Below, piece by piece: positions 8,991-17,066 of a stretch of DNA of 64,000 nucleotides. The stretch spans positions 62,001 to 126,000 of the forward strand of contig NZ_QBUK01000006.1 of the NCBI RefSeq assembly GCF_003058265.1. Reading direction: 5' to 3'. The DNA comes from Flagellimonas amoyensis. Its GTDB lineage: Bacteria; Bacteroidota; Bacteroidia; Flavobacteriales; Flavobacteriaceae. The position numbers and the translations under genes are program-made. Below the pieces are notes generated by a model, which saw nothing but the letters and a program-made list of their open reading frames with translations, was not told the origin of the DNA and ran no database searches. Positions within the stretch are counted from its first letter, which is position 1. Each line of letters opens with the position of its first letter.

Positions 8991-10353
8991 AGTCGTCATC
9001 GAAGACTTTTTTGAGCACAAAGGAAAACGTGAGGTCCCTGTTGTACCTTTCTATGTGCACTTTGATGCGCTTGCCTTCTTTCTCGTTCATCATTTTGAGG
9101 ATATCCTGTAGTTTGTACCGATGTACGCTTTTACCATTGACAGCAAGTATCACATCCCCTTCACGCAGTCCGGCCTCTGCAGCTGGGCTTCCGGCCCTGA
9201 TACCGGACACCACGATTTCCGGCACCAAACTGAGTCTGGTCTTGTTCTCCAGTAGTATCTGGACATTCCCAAAGGTGGAATCATCGTCCTTGACAATTCC
9301 GCCGGGACCGGCAATACTTTCGGCGATGTACCGCAGTCCATTGTGCTGAAGTTGTACGCCGGACAGATTATAGTGGAAAGGTTCCTTAAAATTACCGTTC
9401 TTTTTCAGGGTGACCAATCCACGGGTATAATCAAAAACGATGTTGAACCGTTTCAGGATCTCCCCTCCCACACTACCATTGCGGTCGCCCAGATTTTCCA
9501 ATGCAGCAAAGGATTCCCAGTACGGAAATGCTACTTTGGCTTCCTTGAGTTCAAACCCACCGATTTTGACACCATCAATTTTGCTCCGTTTTCCAAAAAT
9601 GTCCCCACTGAGCCCCCTGCCCAAATGGTCCTCATAGTTTTTTTCAGGTATATCCAGTCCCTTTTCCGGTTCTTGGAACAGCCAGAGGGCATCACTACTA
9701 CCTGTATCCACGAGCAGTTTAACTGGAATATTGGCTGTATCTTTCATTAAAACGGTTCCTTGCACATAGGCTTTGTTCTTTTCTATGACTATGGGAAGGG
9801 ACTGTGTATTCTTTTTCTTTTTGTGTTTGAACATCTGGGGGTTATGGAGTTTTATGGTTTGTGAGCCATAATTCACCTCCATGATGAAATCCTTGAAGAG
9901 GTCATACCCCATTATCCCATGGACCGGTATGCCCAAAGAGGTGGAAAAATTGATTTCCCTGTCCAAGACGATGTAAAGATCTTGGGAAAAATTCCGTACA
10001 TCCCCAAGGCGAAAGATATTGGATTTAGAGCTGAGCGCCTTCATTGGCTCCCCTGTTCCCAGCCCCCTAATGGTGACTTCGGATACGTTGTTGATGGGTA
10101 TGGAATCGGATTCGGAAAGGTTGAACAGAATAGGTTTGCTGACGCCTGAATCCAGAATAAAGGTAAGCTCGGCCCCATTGATCTCCACGGGGATGATGAT
10201 AAGGTTGTTGATGAGCTCAAACCTGATTTTTTCGAACTTCTGCCCTTTGGGCAAGAAATACCCCTGCGCCAAAACCAGCAAGGGCGCCATCGCAAAAAGC
10301 ACAAAAAAAGCAAGTTTTCTTCCCAACATTCTTAATTCTAGTAGGTTGTACAT
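8989..10353 (-). CDS. Retropepsin-like aspartic protease with PDZ domain
   Basis: A 454-residue exported protein (signal peptide up to about residue 30, LVLAQ). It has two aspartyl-protease half sites, ILDSG at 67-70 and LLVDTGSS near 215, so both lobes lie in one chain, and the first carries Ser instead of the usual Thr. A PDZ domain fills the C-terminus (about 370-445; SPAAEAGLREGDVI is the typical carboxylate-binding region). An internal ATG at 10329 is an alternative start that still keeps a signal peptide. Substrate unknown; probably periplasmic quality control or processing (inference). Confidence 0.82.
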   Translation of the reverse strand: MYNLLELRMLGRKLAFFVLFAMAPLLVLAQGYFLPKGQKFEKIRFELINNLIIIPVEINGAELTFILDSGVSKPILFNLSESDSIPINNVSEVTIRGLGTGEPMKALSSKSNIFRLGDVRNFSQDLYIVLDREINFSTSLGIPVHGIMGYDLFKDFIMEVNYGSQTIKLHNPQMFKHKKKKNTQSLPIVIEKNKAYVQGTVLMKDTANIPVKLLVDTGSSDALWLFQEPEKGLDIPEKNYEDHLGRGLSGDIFGKRSKIDGVKIGGFELKEAKVAFPYWESFAALENLGDRNGSVGGEILKRFNIVFDYTRGLVTLKKNGNFKEPFHYNLSGVQLQHNGLRYIAESIAGPGGIVKDDDSTFGNVQILLENKTRLSLVPEIVVSGIRAGSPAAEAGLREGDVILAVNGKSVHRYKLQDILKMMNEKEGKRIKVHIERYNRDLTFSFVLKKVFDDD

Positions 10354-10476
10354 ATTAAATATACAAAATAAGACGAATCGTTCACCTTATTTTAACATTT
10401 TGGCAAACAGATAAATAAACCTGTAATGTGTTGTTTTCAAGTGTTGGTTTTCCCATTTTTGCCAAAAATTTAGCAC

Positions 10477-11670
10477 ATGCCGAGTATCTCCGAAAAAGGA
10501 AGGCAAATGCCTGCCTCCCCGATCCGAAAATTGGTCCCCTATGCCGAAGCCGCAAAGAAGAGAGGGACCCACGTCATCCACCTGAACATTGGCCAGCCGG
10601 ACATCAAGACCCCGAAAGTGGCCTTGGATGCCGTTAGGAACCACAATATAGAGGTCCTGGCCTATAGCATGACCGAAGGTTCGGAAATCTATCGGGAAAA
10701 GATAGCGGCCTATTATGACAAAAAGGACATCCATGTGGCCGCCAAGGACATCATTGTGACCACAGGTGGCTCGGAAGCCATTTCTTTTGCCATGGGAACC
10801 ATCATGGATACCGAGGATGAGATCATTATCCCGGAACCGTTCTATGCCAACTACAATGGTTTTGCCACTGCTGCCGGCGTGAAGGTGGTACCCATTGCCT
10901 CATCCATAGACACCAATTTTGCGCTTCCACCCGTTGCGGAATTTGAAAAGCTGATCACTCCACAGACGAAGGCCATCCTGATCTGCAATCCGGGGAACCC
11001 AACAGGATACCTCTATAGTAAGGAAGAAATAGAACAACTGGCCACTTTGGTGAAGAAGCACGACCTTTTCCTTATTGCGGACGAAGTCTATCGCGAGTTC
11101 ACTTACGAAGGAAGGCAGCATTATTCCATTTTACAGGTCAATGGTCTAGAGGAACATGCCATTGTGGTGGATTCGGTTTCCAAAAGGTACAGCATGTGCG
11201 GGGCACGTATCGGATGTATCGTTTCCAAGAACAGGGATGTTATCCAAACTGCAATGAAATTTGCCCAAGCCAGATTGTCCCCTCCCACTTTTGCCCAGAT
11301 AGCCAGTGAGGCAGCGTTGGAGACCCCTCAGGAATATTTTGACGATGTCATTGAAGAATATGTTTCCCGTAGAAATGTCCTCATTTCAGAACTCCAACAA
11401 TTGGAGGGCGTAAAAGTGGCCGTGCCGCAGGGTGCTTTTTACTGTGTTGTGGAACTGCCCGTTGTGGATGCCGATGATTTTGCGCAATGGTTACTTGAAA
11501 AATTTGAACTGGACGGCAACACGGTCATGGTAGCCCCGGCAGCAGGCTTCTACGCCACTCCCGGATTGGGAAAAAACCAGATCAGGATTGCCTATGTCCT
11601 AGAAAAAGAGCAACTTGTAAAGGCCGTCCAGATTTTGGGCAAGGCTTTAAAGGAGTACAACGCCAAGTGA
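10477..11670 (+). CDS. PLP-dependent aminotransferase, class I/II (aspartate aminotransferase-like)
   Basis: A 397-residue fold-type I aminotransferase. Visible motifs are NIGQPD near the N-terminus, TTGGSEA for the phosphate-binding region, NPGNPTG, the cofactor-contacting DEVYREF, and the PLP lysine in DSVSKRYSMCG (near residue 235). The likely reaction is transfer of the amino group from aspartate or an aromatic amino acid to 2-oxoglutarate; sequence alone does not fix the substrate. Its stop TGA overlaps the GTG start of murB, so the two are translationally coupled. Confidence 0.88.
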   Translation: MPSISEKGRQMPASPIRKLVPYAEAAKKRGTHVIHLNIGQPDIKTPKVALDAVRNHNIEVLAYSMTEGSEIYREKIAAYYDKKDIHVAAKDIIVTTGGSEAISFAMGTIMDTEDEIIIPEPFYANYNGFATAAGVKVVPIASSIDTNFALPPVAEFEKLITPQTKAILICNPGNPTGYLYSKEEIEQLATLVKKHDLFLIADEVYREFTYEGRQHYSILQVNGLEEHAIVVDSVSKRYSMCGARIGCIVSKNRDVIQTAMKFAQARLSPPTFAQIASEAALETPQEYFDDVIEEYVSRRNVLISELQQLEGVKVAVPQGAFYCVVELPVVDADDFAQWLLEKFELDGNTVMVAPAAGFYATPGLGKNQIRIAYVLEKEQLVKAVQILGKALKEYNAK

Positions 11671-12683
11671 CCATACAGGAAAACATATCCCTCAAGAGCT
11701 ACAATACCTTTGGTATTGATGCAAAGGCGCGCTTTTTTGTGGAAATATCCGGATTGGCCCAACTCCAAAAGGTGCTGGAACTGACGGTTTATCCCAAAAG
11801 ATTCATCATCAGCGGGGGGAGCAATATGTTGCTCACCAAGGACATTGACGCCCTTGTGATGCACATCGGCCTAAAAGGCATCTCCATCGCCGAAGAAAAT
11901 GGAGAAACCGTCGAAATCAAGGCCATGGCCGGTGAAAATTGGCACAATCTCGTCATGTGGAGCCTGGAGCGTGGATATGGCGGGTTGGAAAACCTCTCCC
12001 TTATCCCTGGCAATGTGGGGACCGCTCCTATCCAAAATATTGGCGCCTATGGCGTGGAGCTGAAAGATGTATTTGTAAGCTGTACCGCAATGGAGGTGAA
12101 AACCGGGGAACTGGCCGCTTTCGACAAGGAGGAGTGCGAGTTTGGATACAGGGATTCCATTTTCAAGAACCGGGCCAAGGACAAATACATCATCACATCC
12201 GTAAACCTCAGGTTGACCAAAAAGGACCATATGCTGCACACAGGCTATGGCGCCATCGAGGAAGAACTCAAAAGAAATGGTATTGTTTACCCCACCATCA
12301 GGGACATTTCCAACGCAGTGATAGCCATTAGGCAAAGTAAATTGCCCGACCCCAAGGAACTGGGGAACAGTGGCAGTTTTTTCAAAAACCCCGTGATCTC
12401 GAAAAAAAAGTTCGACAAGTTCATCAAATCACACCCCAAGGCCCCTTTTTATGAATTGGAAGATGACCAGTTCAAAATACCGGCCGGATGGCTCATAGAG
12501 CAGAGCGGGTTCAAGGGAAAACGTTTCGGGGATGCCGGGGTACATGAAAAACAGGCGCTGGTACTGGTGAATCATGGAAACGCCACTGGAAAAGAAATCC
12601 TGGAACTGGCCGAAAAAATACAAAAAGAGGTTCGCGGAAATTTTGGGATAGACATCCAAGCTGAAGTGAACATCATAAAATAA
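11667..12683 (+). CDS. murB: UDP-N-acetylenolpyruvoylglucosamine reductase
   Basis: Reduces UDP-GlcNAc-enolpyruvate to UDP-MurNAc with NADPH in peptidoglycan synthesis. The 338-residue length fits type I MurB (as in E. coli). Motifs: SGGSNML for FAD binding, SLIPGNVGTAPIQNIGAYG, and the catalytic-serine stretch GNSGSFFKNP near residue 230. The start is GTG at 11667, inside the stop of the aminotransferase gene (GTGA overlap). The stop codon lies within a 10-bp inverted repeat. Confidence 0.95.
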   Translation: MTIQENISLKSYNTFGIDAKARFFVEISGLAQLQKVLELTVYPKRFIISGGSNMLLTKDIDALVMHIGLKGISIAEENGETVEIKAMAGENWHNLVMWSLERGYGGLENLSLIPGNVGTAPIQNIGAYGVELKDVFVSCTAMEVKTGELAAFDKEECEFGYRDSIFKNRAKDKYIITSVNLRLTKKDHMLHTGYGAIEEELKRNGIVYPTIRDISNAVIAIRQSKLPDPKELGNSGSFFKNPVISKKKFDKFIKSHPKAPFYELEDDQFKIPAGWLIEQSGFKGKRFGDAGVHEKQALVLVNHGNATGKEILELAEKIQKEVRGNFGIDIQAEVNIIK

Positions 12684-12714
12684 CCCCCGCATTGAAACCA
12701 ATAACGGGGGTTAT
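12680..12714 (+). terminator. Hairpin over the murB stop codon
   Basis: Perfect 10-bp arms, 12680-12689 and 12705-12714, with a 15-base loop. There is no T-run behind it, so it may protect the mRNA end or act as a weak terminator. Confidence 0.5.
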
Positions 12715-12883
12715 ACCAAACCAAACTAACCAAAATTATATGTATCGTATAGGGTCTTACCCCTTTTTCTTGCTCAATCGAACGCTGACAAGTAAAGCTT
12801 TTTCTACCTTAGCGCTGTAGTATGTACGATATAAATCCTATTTTAGATTTTTTGTCCCAAAAAAAATACCCAAAGCATCGTAA

Positions 12884-13450
12884 ATGAGCACATTGATTGA
12901 GAAACACATTGTTTCGCTACTTGCAGAAAAGGATGATAGGGCCATTGCCCTACTCTATGAAAACTATGGGGATACACTTTTTGGGGTGGCCCACAAAGTG
13001 GTCAAGGATGATGAACTTGCCCAAGATGTGCTCCAAGAAAGCTTCATCAAAATATGGAAAAAGGCCGACTCTTATGATGCCTCAAAAGCCAAGCTCTTCA
13101 CTTGGTTGTTCCGCATTACCAGGAACACTGCAATCGACAAATTGCGAAGTGTGAACAATAAAGCGAGCAAGGAAGTCCAAATCGACGTTTCAGACGTATA
13201 TAATCTTGGAGTGAGTGGCATTAGCCCCGAACATCTGGACGTCCAAGAAAACTTGGACAAGATAGAACCCAAGTACAGAATAGTTTTGGAAGCCCTGTTT
13301 TTTGAGGGAATGACGCAACAAGAGGCAAGTGAGGAACTTGACATCCCCTTGGGCACCATCAAATCCAGACTTAAAATTGGACTTAGGGAACTTGGAAAGA
13401 TATACGGCACAACAATGGCCTTGCTCATCGTTTTAAATCTATTGTCATGA
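12884..13450 (+). CDS. ECF RNA polymerase sigma factor (SigK type)
   Basis: A 188-residue sigma-70 family factor with region 2 (about residues 20-85, DELAQDVLQESFIKIWKKA and the TWLFRITRN stretch) and region 4 (about 125-175, GMTQQEASEELDIPLGTIKSR helix-turn-helix). It lacks region 3, as expected for ECF factors. The stop overlaps the start of the next gene by 4 bases (ATGA), and that gene encodes an RskA-like anti-sigma factor, so this is a sigma/anti-sigma pair. About 200 bases without a gene precede it and probably hold its promoter. Confidence 0.92.
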   Translation: MSTLIEKHIVSLLAEKDDRAIALLYENYGDTLFGVAHKVVKDDELAQDVLQESFIKIWKKADSYDASKAKLFTWLFRITRNTAIDKLRSVNNKASKEVQIDVSDVYNLGVSGISPEHLDVQENLDKIEPKYRIVLEALFFEGMTQQEASEELDIPLGTIKSRLKIGLRELGKIYGTTMALLIVLNLLS

Positions 13451-14205
13451 AAGAGAAAGTTAAAATATTTCTAGAATCCGACTCACTGGAAAAATACCTA
13501 TTGGGACACACCAACAAAGATGAATCCCTACAAGTGGAAAGGTACATCGCCATGTACCCCGAAGTGAGGCAAACCTATGATGAGCTCCAGAAAAATCTGG
13601 AAACCTTTGCAAAAATGTATGCAAGGAAAACCCCTGAAGGCCTCAAGGAAATCATTCTGAGCAGCGCTCGCAAGGAGAGAATGGTCAGTAGAAATTTCTT
13701 CAGGTATGCCATTGCCGCCAGCGTGGCAATAATGGTCTTTGCAGGAGCATCCCTATTCTTCTGGAACCAGAACAAAACCCTTCAGGAGGAAAATGCATTG
13801 GTCACCAATAAGATCAAATATTTGGAGGATGACATGAAAAACCAACTGGAAGACATGAGAAACCAGTTTATCGTCCTCAACAATCCTGATACCAAGAAAT
13901 ATCAGGTCAATGGCAAAAAAGAAGGTAAAGAACTAAAGGCCATCGCCTATATCAACCCTGTAAAAAAACTTTCCTACATCAATATGAGCAATGTTCCCCA
14001 GCTACCTGAGAACAAATGCTTCCAGATGTGGGCCGAGGTGAACGGGGAATTGGTGAACTTGGGCGTGATCAAGCAGTTCAATGAAAAGGACAAGCTCCTA
14101 GCACTTCCCTATGCCGATAAGGCCATAGGCTACATCACCATTGAGCAGGAAGGTGGAAACACTTCGCCCACCGTGGAGAACATCGTTGCCAACATCACAT
14201 ATTGA
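13447..14205 (+). CDS. Anti-sigma factor, RskA family
   Basis: 252 residues with one membrane span (about 82-102, AIAASVAIMVFAGASLFFW). The cytoplasmic N-terminal part would hold the sigma factor; the outer part carries the RskA/anti-sigma-K domain (CFQMWAEVNGELVNLGVI, then IGYITIEQEGG). A predicted coiled-coil linker (about 108-140) separates them. No zinc-binding HxxxCxxC motif is visible in the N-terminal part. It overlaps the sigma factor gene by 4 bases and probably sequesters that sigma factor until cleaved by membrane proteases (inference from the family). Confidence 0.87.
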   Translation: MKEKVKIFLESDSLEKYLLGHTNKDESLQVERYIAMYPEVRQTYDELQKNLETFAKMYARKTPEGLKEIILSSARKERMVSRNFFRYAIAASVAIMVFAGASLFFWNQNKTLQEENALVTNKIKYLEDDMKNQLEDMRNQFIVLNNPDTKKYQVNGKKEGKELKAIAYINPVKKLSYINMSNVPQLPENKCFQMWAEVNGELVNLGVIKQFNEKDKLLALPYADKAIGYITIEQEGGNTSPTVENIVANITY

Positions 14206-14239
14206 TAACGCAAAGCATCCCTTTTAGTCAGGTATTTTG

Positions 14240-14247
14240 TACCTTTG
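14240..14247 (+). promoter_or_regulatory. Candidate -7 element (TACCTTTG)
   Basis: Matches TAnnTTTG exactly and lies 16 bases before the ATG of the small membrane protein gene. No clear -33 TTG. Confidence 0.45.
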
Positions 14248-14262
14248 CATAAAAGTTGGATT

Positions 14263-14472
14263 ATGAAGTTAGTACTATTGACCATTGGTTTGTTGGCCCT
14301 TGCATTCGCAGGGATTGCCATCAAGATCTGGGGCAAAAAGGACGGAAAGTTCGCTGGCACATGCGCCAGTCAAAGTCCCTTTCTGAACAAAGATGGCGAG
14401 GCATGTGGATTTTGCGGAAAAATGCCCGACGAACAGGAATGTAAAAGAGACTCAGTACCCGGATTGCAATAA
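14263..14472 (+). CDS. Small cysteine-rich membrane or secreted protein
   Basis: A 69-residue protein that starts with a hydrophobic segment (KLVLLTIGLLALAFAG), a membrane anchor or uncleaved signal. The short outer part has five cysteines (CASQ, ACGFC, EC), which could bind metal or form disulfides. The start at 14263 is chosen over 14245 because the hydrophobic stretch begins there and a TAnnTTTG box stands just ahead. I do not recognise a named family; such proteins are conserved next to sigma factor and lipA genes in flavobacteria as far as I recall. It may be read together with the sigma factor gene 37 bases downstream. Confidence 0.65.
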   Translation: MKLVLLTIGLLALAFAGIAIKIWGKKDGKFAGTCASQSPFLNKDGEACGFCGKMPDEQECKRDSVPGLQ

Positions 14473-14509
14473 TCCCATCAATATCGTATTTTAGGCAAAA
14501 GCCACATTT

Positions 14510-15070
14510 TTGGAAAAAACCAACGATTCCATCAAAGACATCATCAAGAAGGCAAAGGAAGGAAACCAAATTGCCTTTAGCACACTCTTGGATACCTTTT
14601 GGAACGATGTGTACGGATTTCAACTGCTCCGTACCAAAAATGAAAACGATGCGGAGGACATCACCATACGCACCTTTTCCCGCGCTTTTGACAAAATAGA
14701 CACTTACGATGACGCCTTCGAGTTCAAGACCTGGCTCATCGCCATCTCCAAAAACTTGCATGTGGACCTCATCCGAAAGCGAAAAAGAAGCCTTTTGGAC
14801 GAAATGGAATCCCAAGGGGATGCCGTAAAAAAAGTGCTGGACGAAACCCCCACCGTGGAGGACCGCCTGATCACGGAACAGAACCTTGCCGATTTGCTCC
14901 TGGACATCAAAAAATTGAAGCCCCATTACCAAGAGGTCATCAACCTACGCTATTTCAACGAATTGAGCTATGCAGCCATTGCCAAGGAACTCAACGAACC
15001 TGTCAACAATGTCAAGGTGAAATTGCTACGCGCCAAAAAACTCCTGGCCGAGATCATCAAAAAAAAGTGA
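14510..15070 (+). CDS. ECF RNA polymerase sigma factor
   Basis: 186 residues with region 2 (about 25-90; the segment ENDAEDITIRTFSRAF and TWLIAISKNLHVD) and region 4 (about 125-180; ELSYAAIAKELNEPVNNVK). The start is TTG at 14510; no upstream ATG is in frame, and translation from TTG gives a sensible N-terminus before region 2. No anti-sigma gene follows directly, because lipA is next with its own -7 box. The preceding 69-residue membrane protein might play a controlling part (inference only). Confidence 0.87.
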   Translation: MEKTNDSIKDIIKKAKEGNQIAFSTLLDTFWNDVYGFQLLRTKNENDAEDITIRTFSRAFDKIDTYDDAFEFKTWLIAISKNLHVDLIRKRKRSLLDEMESQGDAVKKVLDETPTVEDRLITEQNLADLLLDIKKLKPHYQEVINLRYFNELSYAAIAKELNEPVNNVKVKLLRAKKLLAEIIKKK

Positions 15071-15106
15071 GCCGTTCCAACGACTACATTTTCCTTCCCA
15101 GTTTCG

Positions 15107-15114
15107 TATCTTTG
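15107..15114 (+). promoter_or_regulatory. Candidate -7 element for lipA (TATCTTTG)
   Basis: Exact TAnnTTTG match 19 bases before the lipA ATG, inside the only gap (62 bases) between the sigma factor gene and lipA. Confidence 0.5.
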
Positions 15115-15132
15115 TAAATCAAATTTCTTTGT

Positions 15133-16008
15133 ATGAGCACAAGTGTTGCGGAAAACGTACAGCCACCCAAAGGAAAGCCCAAATGGCTCAGGGTAAAGCT
15201 TCCCACGGGAAAAAAATATACCCAGCTCAGGGGGCTTGTGGACAAGTACAACCTCCACACCATATGCACCTCTGGAAGTTGCCCCAACATGGGCGAATGC
15301 TGGGGAGAGGGCACGGCCACCTTTATGATCCTGGGCAATGTCTGTACCCGTTCCTGCGGATTCTGTGGGGTGAAGACCGGAAGACCGGAAAGCGTGGATT
15401 GGGCAGAACCCGAAAAAGTGGCAAGGTCCATCAAGATCATGAACATCAAACATGCCGTGCTGACCTCTGTGGACAGGGACGACCTCAAAGATATGGGATC
15501 CATCATCTGGGCAGAGACCGTCAAAGCGGTACGAAGGATGAACCCCGAAACTACACTGGAAACATTGATTCCTGATTTTCAGGGAATTGAATCCCATTTG
15601 GACCGAATCCTTGAAGTGGCCCCTGAGGTGATTTCCCACAATATGGAAACCGTGAAGCGACTTACCCGTGAAGTACGCATACAGGCCAAATACGAAAGAA
15701 GTCTCGAGGTCCTGAACTATTTGAAAAAGAACGGTGCCAACCGTACCAAATCAGGTATCATGTTAGGACTGGGCGAAGAAGAGCACGAGGTCATCACCAC
15801 GATGGAAGACCTAAGAAGAGCGGATGTGGACGTGGTCACCATTGGCCAATATCTACAACCCTCCAAAAAACACTTGCCGGTAAAGCAGTTCATCCTGCCC
15901 GAACAATTCAAAAAATATGAGGAAATTGGACTGGAAATGGGCTTCAGGCATGTGGAGAGCGGGGCATTGGTCCGTTCCTCCTACAAAGCGCACAAGCACA
16001 TTCACTAG
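15133..16008 (+). CDS. lipA: Lipoyl synthase
   Basis: Radical SAM enzyme that inserts two sulfur atoms into protein-bound octanoyl groups. The 291-residue protein shows both cluster motifs: the auxiliary cluster cysteines in [12 protein letters not shown] and the radical SAM motif CTRSCGFC (CxxxCxxC), followed by the family's RSSYKAH end ([12 protein letters not shown]), where the serine binds the auxiliary cluster. Length is normal. The gap to gapA is only 24 bases, so the two may share a transcript. Confidence 0.97.
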   Translation: MSTSVAENVQPPKGKPKWLRVKLPTGKKYTQLRGLVDKYNLHTICTSGSCPNMGECWGEGTATFMILGNVCTRSCGFCGVKTGRPESVDWAEPEKVARSIKIMNIKHAVLTSVDRDDLKDMGSIIWAETVKAVRRMNPETTLETLIPDFQGIESHLDRILEVAPEVISHNMETVKRLTREVRIQAKYERSLEVLNYLKKNGANRTKSGIMLGLGEEEHEVITTMEDLRRADVDVVTIGQYLQPSKKHLPVKQFILPEQFKKYEEIGLEMGFRHVESGALVRSSYKAHKHIH

Positions 16009-16032
16009 CCGTTAACCTTCCCCTATCCCATC

Positions 16033-17043
16033 ATGAAAGTTATCAAAATAGGCATCAACGGTTTTGGGCGTATTGGCAGGACCCTTTTTAGGCTTCTGGA
16101 AAAACATCCGAACATCCAAGTGGTGGCCATTAACGACCTAGCCGATGCCACGACCCTGGCCCATTTGCTGAAATATGACAGCATACACGGCACCTTCGAT
16201 GCGGATGTCCGTGCGGAGGGCAGTTCCATCATTGTAAATGGCCGACAGATTCAGGTATTGAACCAAAACCACCCCAAAGAAATAGACTGGAAGAGCCATG
16301 GAGTGGACCTTGTGGTGGAGGCCACGGGAAAATTCAAGAAGAGGGAACAATTACAACATCACTTGACCAATGGGGCCAGAAAAGTGATTCTTTCCGTGCC
16401 GCCAGAGGACGAATCCATCAAAATGGTAGTGTTAGGGGTAAATGAAGGGCAAATCGAGGCGGATGACCAGATCATCTCCAATGCTTCATGCACCACCAAC
16501 AACGCGGCTCCCATGATCAAGGTGATCAACGAACTCTGCGGAGTGGAACAGGCGTATATCACCACGATACACTCCTTTACCTCGGACCAAAACCTGCACG
16601 ATGCGCCGCACCGGGACCTCAGAAGGGCCAGAGCGGCCTCGCAGTCCATTATCCCCACCACAACTGGGGCAGCAAAGGCACTCACGGGTATTTTCCCCGA
16701 ACTCTCCAATGTGATCGGGGGCTGTGGCATACGGGTACCGGTGCCCAACGGATCGCTTACCGATATCACTTTCAATGTGAAAAGGGAAACATCCATTGCC
16801 GAAATAAACGCTACCTTTAAGAAATATGCGAAAAACGAGCTGAAGAACATCCTTCATTACACAGAAGATCCCATTGTTTCTATTGACATAAACAATAGTT
16901 CTCATTCTTGTACGTTTGATTCTTTGATGACCTCCGTGATCGGCAAAATGGTGAAGATCATTGGGTGGTATGACAATGAAACTGGATATTGCTCCAGAAT
17001 TATCGATTTAATAGCTTTGCTTATAAAGAAAGACTACGTTTGA
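16033..17043 (+). CDS. gap: Glyceraldehyde-3-phosphate dehydrogenase, type I
   Basis: Oxidises glyceraldehyde-3-phosphate to 1,3-bisphosphoglycerate in glycolysis. 336 residues, with INGFGRIGR for NAD binding at the N-terminus, the catalytic cysteine in SNASCTTNN (near residue 152), TIHSFTSDQ with the catalytic histidine, and WYDNETGY near the C-terminus. All key residues are in place. Flavobacteria often hold more than one copy of this gene; this one sits after lipA and 23 bases before a histidine kinase gene, rather than in a glycolytic cluster. Confidence 0.96.
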   Translation: MKVIKIGINGFGRIGRTLFRLLEKHPNIQVVAINDLADATTLAHLLKYDSIHGTFDADVRAEGSSIIVNGRQIQVLNQNHPKEIDWKSHGVDLVVEATGKFKKREQLQHHLTNGARKVILSVPPEDESIKMVVLGVNEGQIEADDQIISNASCTTNNAAPMIKVINELCGVEQAYITTIHSFTSDQNLHDAPHRDLRRARAASQSIIPTTTGAAKALTGIFPELSNVIGGCGIRVPVPNGSLTDITFNVKRETSIAEINATFKKYAKNELKNILHYTEDPIVSIDINNSSHSCTFDSLMTSVIGKMVKIIGWYDNETGYCSRIIDLIALLIKKDYV

Positions 17044-17066
17044 CCTCAGGCTTGCCACACAACTGG

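Noticed and set aside
14321..14932. 203-codon open frame opposite the small membrane protein and sigma factor genes
   Set aside because: Covers parts of two genes on the other strand and shows no domain.
16989..17066. N-terminal extension of the histidine kinase
   Set aside because: Encoded inside the end of gap in another frame; the signal peptide begins at 17067.
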